Shown: piece after piece, positions 22,551 to 27,880 of the stretch
Position numbering within the stretch: position 1 is the stretch's first letter
Layout of the letters: every line of letters begins with the position of its first letter
Assembly (NCBI GenBank): GCA_900543885.1
Contig: UQTA01000039.1
Coordinates: 1-27,880 of the forward strand
DNA length: 27,880 nt
Direction of reading: 5' to 3'
DNA from: an uncultured Clostridium sp.
GTDB taxonomy: Bacteria > Bacillota > Clostridia > Lachnospirales > Lachnospiraceae
The notes under the pieces: generated by a model
Told to the model about the DNA's origin: nothing
The model's database searches: none
The model's input: only the letters and a program-made list of their open reading frames with translations
Translations under genes and position numbers: made by a program

Positions 22551-23876
22551 CTAGCCTTTCTTCCTGCGGTTAGCCGCAACCGTCTTACGCATTTCCTTGA
22601 ACGCCTGGGTCAGAGGACGTCTTGCAGGACAGATATATGTACAGCTTCCGCACTCCATACATTCCATACCGTTGATCTTCTCAAAAGTCTCGCAGTCATG
22701 GTTCATAGCAGCCTTCATCATCATAACTGGTACGATATGGCTTGGGCAAACGCTTACGCAGCGTCCGCAGCGGATACATGCAGTAGGTTCAAAAGCCGCT
22801 ACCTGGTCTTTTGTGAAGCAGGTCAGCGCTGAAGAAGTCTTACATACAGGCACATCTACAGTAAACAGAGCCTGTCCCATCATAGGGCCACCGGAAATGA
22901 TCTTCTCAGGTTCTGTCTTGAAGCCTCCTGCAGCTTCAATCAGTTCCTGATAGTTGGTTCCCAGTTTTACATTGAAGTTCTGTGGTTCTGCCACAGCATC
23001 ACCCGTAATGGTAATGATCTTTCTCATTAATGGAGTAGATTTACATACAGCCATATAAATAGAAGCAACTGTATCTACGTTATCTACGATACAGCCTGCA
23101 TCTGCCGGCAGCATGGAAGAATTTACCTTGCGTCCTGTTACAGCGTAGATGATAGAACGCTCACCGCCCTGAGGATACTTGGTAAGCAGCGGACAGACAG
23201 TAATCTTTGGTTCATCCTTAACCATCTCTGTCAGTTTTTTGATTGCTTCCGGCTTGTTGTTTTCAATTGCGATCACACCTTTAGCATTATCGAACAGCTG
23301 TAAGATAACCTTCAGACCGCCAACGATCTTTTCAGGCTCTTCGATCAGCATACGATAGTCGCTGGTCAGATATGGCTCACACTCTGCGCCGTTTACAATT
23401 ACATAATCGATAGCGTTCTCATCCTTTGGAGTCAGCTTTACGTGTGTCGGGAAGCCTGCGCCTCCTAAACCTACGATTCCTGCCTCTTTTACAATAGAAC
23501 GGATCTCTTCTTTTGAAAGTGTAGAAGGATCTCTGTCCTCTCCTACTCCCTCAACAGTTTCATACTCACCATCGTTTTCTACGATGATGGAAGGTACCAT
23601 TGCGCCATTTACCATACGTCTTGGTTCGATTGCCTTAACAGTACCGGATACAGAACAGATCACATTTGCTGAAATGAATCCACCGGCTTCTCCGATCTTC
23701 TGTCCAGCAAGAACCCTGTCACCCTTTGCCACCAATGGTTTTGCAGGTGCTCCTATATGCTGAGACATAGGAAATACCAGTTCGCCCTTTGGCAGAAGGA
23801 CCTGGATCGGTTTGTTTTCTGACAATTCTTTTCCTTCATACGGATGAATGCCGCCTTTAAAAGTCGCCAAACCCAT
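22551..23876 (-). CDS. rnfC: Rnf complex NADH-binding subunit RnfC
   Basis: A 441-aa peripheral cytoplasmic subunit where NAD+ is reduced. FKGGIHPYEGKELS (6-19) is the normal N-terminus; GLGGAGFPTHVKL (136-148) and the NGAECEPYLTSDYRM segment (162-176) belong to the NADH/FMN-binding fold shared with complex I subunit NuoF. Two [4Fe-4S] motifs near the C-terminus, CIRCGRCVSVCP and CMECGSCTYICP, relay electrons. GAGGGG lies upstream of the ATG at 23874-23876. It is the first gene of the operon, with a promoter about 80 nt upstream. Confidence 0.97.
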   Translation of the reverse strand: MGLATFKGGIHPYEGKELSENKPIQVLLPKGELVFPMSQHIGAPAKPLVAKGDRVLAGQKIGEAGGFISANVICSVSGTVKAIEPRRMVNGAMVPSIIVENDGEYETVEGVGEDRDPSTLSKEEIRSIVKEAGIVGLGGAGFPTHVKLTPKDENAIDYVIVNGAECEPYLTSDYRMLIEEPEKIVGGLKVILQLFDNAKGVIAIENNKPEAIKKLTEMVKDEPKITVCPLLTKYPQGGERSIIYAVTGRKVNSSMLPADAGCIVDNVDTVASIYMAVCKSTPLMRKIITITGDAVAEPQNFNVKLGTNYQELIEAAGGFKTEPEKIISGGPMMGQALFTVDVPVCKTSSALTCFTKDQVAAFEPTACIRCGRCVSVCPSHIVPVMMMKAAMNHDCETFEKINGMECMECGSCTYICPARRPLTQAFKEMRKTVAANRRKKG

Positions 23877-23956
23877 GGTTTCTTCCCCTCTTTCTTAATT
23901 TTTGATTTCTTTTGTTTAATAGTCCCTATTTATCAGGACTCTAACAGCCATTTTTG

Positions 23957-23985
23957 AGTATAACACAATTTAAGTTTGTATACAA
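23957..23985 (-). promoter_or_regulatory. Promoter of the rnf operon
   Basis: On the minus strand TTGTAT (23980-23985), a 17-nt spacer and TATACT (23957-23962). Transcription would start near 23950, leaving a leader of about 73 nt with a small AGTCC/GGACT hairpin. Further upstream (24038-24055) is a Rex-like sequence, TTGTTAA-TTAT-TCATCAA, matching 12 of 14 defined positions of the Rex consensus. Confidence 0.65.
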
Positions 23986-24051
23986 TATGTTAAGTTATCG
24001 TTATTTTTTTAATAATTATGTTAATTTTTAAACCGTTTTGTTAATTATTCA

Positions 24052-24825
24052 TCAATCTTTCTTGGTAATATACTCTATGATCGTTTCCATGTACTGCTCT
24101 TTTCTTCTGAAAAATCCCTGATGGGTCCCGCCCTTGATCAAAACCAGGCGGCTGTTTGGAATACATCCAGCCATCCACCGGCTGTGTGATTCCTTGATCA
24201 GGTCTTTTGTACCCGCCATAAGAAGGACCGGTACCTTTATTCCAGCCAGGCGCTTCTGTGTCAAATAGGGGGAATGGAGGATCAAACCGCAAAAAAACTG
24301 CTGTTTCCTGCACCATTCTCCCATTTTCCCTTTCGGATACAGTTTCTCAAGCATTCCTGCCAGCCAGGATCTGGCTTCTTCCATAAGATACATAGGGCGG
24401 ATCAGTCCATCTGGAAGGGCGTTGGCACTTACTGCTATGATCTTCAATGCCCGCTGCGGATAATCTGCGCCAAATTCCAGTGCAGTGTTCGCACCATCTG
24501 AAAATCCAAGGAGTACTGCCTTTTTTAACTGTAAACGATCTAAAAGGCAGACTACGTCTTCTGCCATATCAGCAGCGGTAATCCGCCTTTTTAACATACT
24601 GCCCCGCAGGACAGAAGCCCCATGTCCCCGGCTGTCCATAGCGATCACCAGACAGCCGGCTTCTTTCAGAGCTTTTATATAAGAAGAAAAATCTTTATGG
24701 GAGCCCCGGTTTCCATGAAGGAGCAAAACCGGAACTTTTTTCTCTTCTTTTCTTCCATAAATTTTATAATAAAGAGTTCCCTCCGGTATGGTTACATATC
24801 CGGATGTTTCATATTGTTCAGACAT
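24052..24825 (-). CDS. Alpha/beta hydrolase
   Basis: A 257-aa serine hydrolase of the alpha/beta fold. The oxyanion segment is LLLHGNRGSHKDF (34-46), the nucleophile elbow is GFSDGAN with Ser109, the acid is probably Asp208 (MAGTKDLI), and the base is His235 (GGTHQGFF). There is no signal peptide, so it should be cytoplasmic. The ATG overlaps the end of the upstream MprF-like gene by 8 nt, so the two are translationally coupled. By analogy with lpiA-acvB operons, where a hydrolase removes aminoacyl groups from phosphatidylglycerol, it might act on the product of its partner, but the analogy is only of arrangement and AcvB-type enzymes are exported. The true substrate is unknown. Confidence 0.85.
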   Translation of the reverse strand: MSEQYETSGYVTIPEGTLYYKIYGRKEEKKVPVLLLHGNRGSHKDFSSYIKALKEAGCLVIAMDSRGHGASVLRGSMLKRRITAADMAEDVVCLLDRLQLKKAVLLGFSDGANTALEFGADYPQRALKIIAVSANALPDGLIRPMYLMEEARSWLAGMLEKLYPKGKMGEWCRKQQFFCGLILHSPYLTQKRLAGIKVPVLLMAGTKDLIKESHSRWMAGCIPNSRLVLIKGGTHQGFFRRKEQYMETIIEYITKKD

Positions 24826-26464
24826 GGGCTTTCCCCGCTTCTTTCTCTTCCTGCTGCTTTTTAGATCCGGGCAACTTTACAGACTGGAAGAAATCCAGGA
24901 TCCCCTGTGGATTTTGTATTTTAACTACTGCATAAAACATATCCGGAGAAGGGATCTTTGGCAGGTACGCATAGTAAGATGGCTCCCAGACTGTAGGACT
25001 GTACTTTTCCTTCGCCCGGTATAGATCCTTGAACCCATAACACTGATTTAAATGTTCATATACAAATTCCAGAAGCTTTTCCATAAAGCTGGCATTTTCT
25101 TCTTTCAGGCCAGCCAACGGAGCTACACCAAGGCTTGCATATTCCACGCCTTCCGATTTAAAAACCTGGAATGCTTCATACATAATATCTTCCATAACAC
25201 CGCCTGGCGCATGATCTCCGTGTCTGGTCATATCTGCCATATATCCGTTTTTCCCAAGAAATGGAACAAAAACAATGTAGGCCACCATGCTGCCATTTTC
25301 ATCTAATGCATAAAAATAGCGGCGGTCCATAGGCTGATCCAGCCCCAGTGTTCCCATGGTAAACTTAAGCATGGAACTTTTCTTTCCTTTTAACCATTCG
25401 TCTGTGATCCGGTTCAGATCTGCCTCTATTTGCAGATCTCTTTTTTCAAGGATCTTGTACTCATGAACTGTAACGCCTGCTTTTTTCGCATGATTAATAT
25501 TCATGCGCATTTTTGCGCCCTTTTTTCCGCTGATCTCATAGTCTGCCAGTTTAAAACGCGCTTCTTCTCCGCATTTTACTGTTCCAAACCCCTGTTTTTT
25601 ATATTCTTCCAGAAAATGATCCGTAATGCTTAAAATAAAAAGTTTATGGGCACTTCTTAAGCAAAATTCTTTAAATTCATCTAACAGCTTTGGGAAATCC
25701 GCCTCTGCACATACAGGATCACCATTCACCACAACCGTATCACCAACAATCCCGTAAGGCACCACTCCATCTACATTTTTTCCAAAATAAAGAAGCTTAT
25801 CATCTTCAAGGGTCAGATAAGAACAGGGATTCTGACTATATAGATTTAGTAATGTTCTGGCATGCTGCAGATCCGAAGCTGTTTTTTCAGGATTTTCCAT
25901 CCAGGGACGAAATACATGAACCGCAGCCGCCAGAATACATCCACAACTGAACAAAAACATCAGAGACTCAAGAGGAAAATGAGCTTCTCTTCCAGGATCC
26001 AGGTTCATGTAATGATAGGTAAGAGCCACATTTACAGCTACACCCACCAGTGAAAGAAGTAAGAATCCAACTGCTTCCAGTATGGATTTTTTAGAAACAG
26101 GGCAGCAGAAATCTTTTCTGTACCACATAAAAAGGCAAAGTAATATACCTTCTGCTATAAGGATCACTGCCCGTTTTCCCATACCCGTATGGATTAATTC
26201 CCCTGCTTCACGAAGGAAACTAAGGCTAAGAACGATCATCGTCATTTCCCAGGCTGTTTTCTTACGCTTTTTCAGCTGTAACGAAAGTACCAGAAGGATC
26301 ACCGCAAATGTTCTTTCTACCATTCTGCTCATTTCCAGGTAAGAACCTACCCGCTCAGACATGGCAGAGGAAGGAAATAAACTGGCTACCAGCAAAATAA
26401 AGGCAACTGCCGCCAGAAAATATATGGTTCCGTTTTCAAGTCTTATTTTTTTCTGTCTGTTCAT
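24818..26464 (-). CDS. Membrane protein with C-terminal LPG-synthase-type (DUF2156) domain, MprF-like
   Basis: A 548-aa protein. Six hydrophobic segments fill the first 185 residues (about 12-33, 48-64, 70-86, 98-117, 128-150, 164-182). The C-terminal half (about 195-515) matches the cytoplasmic aminoacyl transferase domain of phosphatidylglycerol lysyltransferase (PVCAEADFPKLLDEF, LGVAPLAGLKEEN, LYRAKEKYSPTVWEPSYYAY as spaced blocks). Full-size MprF has many more helices with a flippase half; here that half is missing. The frame opens at a GTG (26471-26473), but AGGTGG lies 5 nt before the ATG at 26462-26464, which I use. The gene is followed by an overlapping alpha/beta hydrolase gene. It may add an amino acid to a lipid, giving resistance to cationic peptides; this is inference. 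Confidence 0.83.
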   Translation of the reverse strand: MNRQKKIRLENGTIYFLAAVAFILLVASLFPSSAMSERVGSYLEMSRMVERTFAVILLVLSLQLKKRKKTAWEMTMIVLSLSFLREAGELIHTGMGKRAVILIAEGILLCLFMWYRKDFCCPVSKKSILEAVGFLLLSLVGVAVNVALTYHYMNLDPGREAHFPLESLMFLFSCGCILAAAVHVFRPWMENPEKTASDLQHARTLLNLYSQNPCSYLTLEDDKLLYFGKNVDGVVPYGIVGDTVVVNGDPVCAEADFPKLLDEFKEFCLRSAHKLFILSITDHFLEEYKKQGFGTVKCGEEARFKLADYEISGKKGAKMRMNINHAKKAGVTVHEYKILEKRDLQIEADLNRITDEWLKGKKSSMLKFTMGTLGLDQPMDRRYFYALDENGSMVAYIVFVPFLGKNGYMADMTRHGDHAPGGVMEDIMYEAFQVFKSEGVEYASLGVAPLAGLKEENASFMEKLLEFVYEHLNQCYGFKDLYRAKEKYSPTVWEPSYYAYLPKIPSPDMFYAVVKIQNPQGILDFFQSVKLPGSKKQQEEKEAGKAHV

Positions 26465-26491
26465 AGAAACCACCTTTTACTTATTATTCTG

Positions 26492-26642
26492 GTTACAGTT
26501 CAGCCTTGCATCTTCTTGCCCGCTTGCAGCGGACAAGAAGCTTTGGGCGTCTGCCTTATGAAGATTTAGCGCCAAAAGCACTTATGAAAACAAGTTTTCA
26601 ACGTACTTTTGACCCTAAATCTTCGCAAGGCTGAACTGTAAC
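26492..26642. mobile_element. 151-bp MITE-like palindromic element with perfect terminal inverted repeats and 8-bp target duplication
   Basis: The ends are GTTACAGTTCAGCCTTGC (26492-26509) and its exact complement GCAAGGCTGAACTGTAAC (26625-26642). Directly outside both ends is the same octamer TTATTCTG (26484-26491 and 26643-26650), as expected for a target-site duplication. Inside, two more hairpins are present: CTTCTTGCCCGC with GCGGACAAGAAG (26512-26540, 11 of 12 paired), and a long stem starting GAAGATTTAG/CTAAATCTTC (26560-26624) that closes on GAAAAC-AA-GTTTTC. The whole would fold as a three-way junction. It has no coding capacity and lies between the kinase stop and the MprF-like start, so it would depend on a transposase from elsewhere. 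The family is unknown. Confidence 0.8.
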
Positions 26643-26654
26643 TTATTCTGTTCT

Positions 26655-27677
26655 CTATCGCTGCAGATTTGCTGCTTTTGATTCCATCACTCTCACGATC
26701 TCATTTTCCGTTACCAGATTAAAATCTCTCTGGATCATCAGCTTTAACACACTGGCTGAAATAGAAAAATCAATTAATTTCTGAGGTTCGTACTCCCGCA
26801 CCAGGCTGTGGAGCAAAGCACCTGCAAAGGCATCGCCGGCACCTACAGCCTCAAAGCTGTGAACCTTATGCACAGGACTTTCATAAAAGACACCATCTTT
26901 TAAATAAATCCCCATCCAGTCACCATCTTCTGCTGTATACATGTTGCGCAGAACACTGGCAACTGCCTTACAGTCGGGATAACGGTTCTGGATCTCTTTC
27001 ATGCCTGCTTTATAACTTTCGATCTGGTCAATGCCCTTAGAAATATCACCGTCATATGCATGGATCCCAAGAGATGACTCAAAATCTTCATCATTGGCAA
27101 TGCATAATGTCACATAGTTCATCAGCTTGCTCATAACTGCCTGAGCCTTTTTTGTATCCCACATCTTAGAACGGTAATTTAAATCACAGACCGTTTCAAT
27201 CCCATGGGCTTTGCAGTATTTTAAAGCCTCCAAAACTGCCTCTGCCACATCATCGCTGACTGCAGGTGTCACACCTGAGAAATAGAAAATATCCGTATCC
27301 TTTAAAATCTCATCCCAGTGAAATTCTTCCGGCTTTGCCAGTGCCAGGGCGCTTCCTTCCCGGTCATACACCACATTGGTAGGGCGGATATCGGTTCCCT
27401 TTTCAAAGAAATAAATTCCCAGTCTGGAACCTCCGACCACTACTTTGGAAGTATCTGCTCCGTATCTGCGCACTTCATTTAATGCTGCTGTACCAACTGG
27501 ATTATCCGGTAATTTAGTCACAAAAGAAACCGGATCTTTCAAAACAGCCAGAGAAACCGCCACATTTGCTTCAGCGCCTCCATAGCTTGCCTCAAATCCA
27601 TCCGTCTGGACGATCCGCATATGTTCCGGCGTTTTTAACCGAAGCATGATCTCACCAAATGTCACTGTCTTTTTCAT
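26655..27677 (-). CDS. PfkB-family sugar kinase, probably 2-dehydro-3-deoxygluconokinase
   Basis: A 340-aa ribokinase-fold kinase. The substrate-side motif is YGGAEANVAVSLA (32-44), DLNYRSKMW (165-173) is typical of KDG kinases and relatives, and the ATP/catalytic motif is FEAVGAGDAFAGALLH (275-290) with catalytic Asp282. The first residue of the usual D-[TS]-x-GAGD signature is Glu here. GAGGAG lies 8 nt before the ATG at 27675-27677. It overlaps the stop of the SNF2-family gene as ATGA. No KDG aldolase or uronate genes are in view, so the exact sugar (KDG, fructose or other) is uncertain. Its stop is 12 nt from the MITE-like element's right end. Confidence 0.85.
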   Translation of the reverse strand: MKKTVTFGEIMLRLKTPEHMRIVQTDGFEASYGGAEANVAVSLAVLKDPVSFVTKLPDNPVGTAALNEVRRYGADTSKVVVGGSRLGIYFFEKGTDIRPTNVVYDREGSALALAKPEEFHWDEILKDTDIFYFSGVTPAVSDDVAEAVLEALKYCKAHGIETVCDLNYRSKMWDTKKAQAVMSKLMNYVTLCIANDEDFESSLGIHAYDGDISKGIDQIESYKAGMKEIQNRYPDCKAVASVLRNMYTAEDGDWMGIYLKDGVFYESPVHKVHSFEAVGAGDAFAGALLHSLVREYEPQKLIDFSISASVLKLMIQRDFNLVTENEIVRVMESKAANLQR

Positions 27678-27880
27678 GGTCTGCTCTCCTCTATCATCTT
27701 TAAAATGTCATCTTTTGTAAGCTCTCCAAAGGAAATGCCGCCCTTTGCAACGATCTGATCCGCCAGATCTTTCTTGGCTTCCTGAAGTTTTAATATATTT
27801 TCCTCAATGGTATCACTGGTGATCAGCTTGTATACCATTACCTGTTTTTCCTGTCCGATCCTGTGGGTACGGTCAGTTGC
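27674..27880 (-). CDS. C-terminal end of a SNF2-family DEAD/DEAH-box helicase (5' end outside window)
   Basis: The last 68 codons and the stop of a gene entering from the right edge. It begins ATDRTHRIGQEKQVMVYKLI, the final helicase motif (Q/R-x-x-R-x-HRIGQ type, motif VI) of SNF2 ATPases, followed by TIEENILKLQEAKKDLADQI and a short tail ending MIEESRP. In clostridia these are large SWIM/SNF2 proteins of about 1000 residues, probably acting on DNA or chromatin-like complexes in repair or transcription. The TGA stop overlaps the kinase ATG (ATGA), so the two are co-transcribed. Confidence 0.9.
   Translation of the reverse strand, partial: ATDRTHRIGQEKQVMVYKLITSDTIEENILKLQEAKKDLADQIVAKGGISFGELTKDDILKMIEESRP

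Noticed and set aside
26492..26642. Reading the 151-bp palindrome as a rho-independent terminator of the kinase gene
   Set aside because: No T run follows either end, the arms are 115 bp apart, and the flanking octamer repeat fits transposition instead.
1..27880. CRISPR array, tRNA, rRNA, prophage or toxin-antitoxin genes
   Set aside because: None seen on either strand; no regularly spaced repeats and no typical genes.

Overview
The window looks like a chromosomal segment of a Gram-positive anaerobe of the Clostridia, most likely family Lachnospiraceae. The signs are a six-gene rnfCDGEAB operon, the two-subunit iron-sulphur L-serine dehydratase, sporulation-type wall enzymes (a DacF-like carboxypeptidase, a SleB-like hydrolase, a YtvI-like AI-2E family protein), an alanine/lysine-rich DUF6465-type protein, and strong AGGAGG-type ribosome binding sites. 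I see no phage, plasmid, CRISPR, tRNA or rRNA gene. Most of it is a well-packed core genome; the unusual material lies in leaders and short non-coding elements.

Layout. 1-2171 (minus): a truncated SH3/glucosaminidase-like secreted protein and a D,D-carboxypeptidase. 2280-4733 (plus): a promoter, a 226-nt structured leader, dinB (Pol IV), and an RluA-family pseudouridine synthase. 4746-6238 (minus): an RsmF-type rRNA m5C methyltransferase whose 5' end carries a one-base frameshift. 6281-11052 (minus): a DUF6465-type protein with its own consensus promoter, then upstream of it the operon hisC - AI-2E family membrane protein - L,D-transpeptidase. 11164-12893 (plus): sdaAB-sdaAA, divergent from hisC. 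12902-16608 (minus): gntR - ABC ATPase - ABC permease with overlapping genes and a repeat-rich operator. 16927-18347 (minus): a YhcH-family protein and a SleB-like cell wall hydrolase with a structured leader. 18780-23985 (minus): the rnf operon between its own promoter and two tandem terminators. 24052-26464 (minus): an overlapping pair, an MprF-C-domain membrane protein followed by an alpha/beta hydrolase. 26484-26650: a 151-bp palindromic element with perfect 18-bp terminal inverted repeats and an 8-bp target duplication. 26655-27880 (minus): a PfkB-family sugar kinase (KDG-kinase-like) overlapping the end of a SNF2-family helicase.

How the genes work together. The rnf complex couples reduced ferredoxin oxidation to NAD+ reduction and ion pumping, the main respiratory device of such fermenters; serine dehydratase feeds pyruvate (hence ferredoxin reduction) into the same metabolism. 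Several wall enzymes (glucosaminidase, D,D-carboxypeptidase, L,D-transpeptidase, SleB-like hydrolase) are spread over the first 18 kb, each in a separate unit.

The two observations I rate highest are (i) the dinB leader, where a hairpin sequesters the Shine-Dalgarno sequence and an upstream 9-nt segment is perfectly complementary to the sequestering strand, the layout of a riboswitch or attenuator with no class I recognise, and (ii) the 151-bp MITE-like element at 26492-26642. Coordinates of start codons were adjusted where a ribosome binding site clearly favours an internal start. All family names are from recognition of sequence motifs by eye, without database searches.
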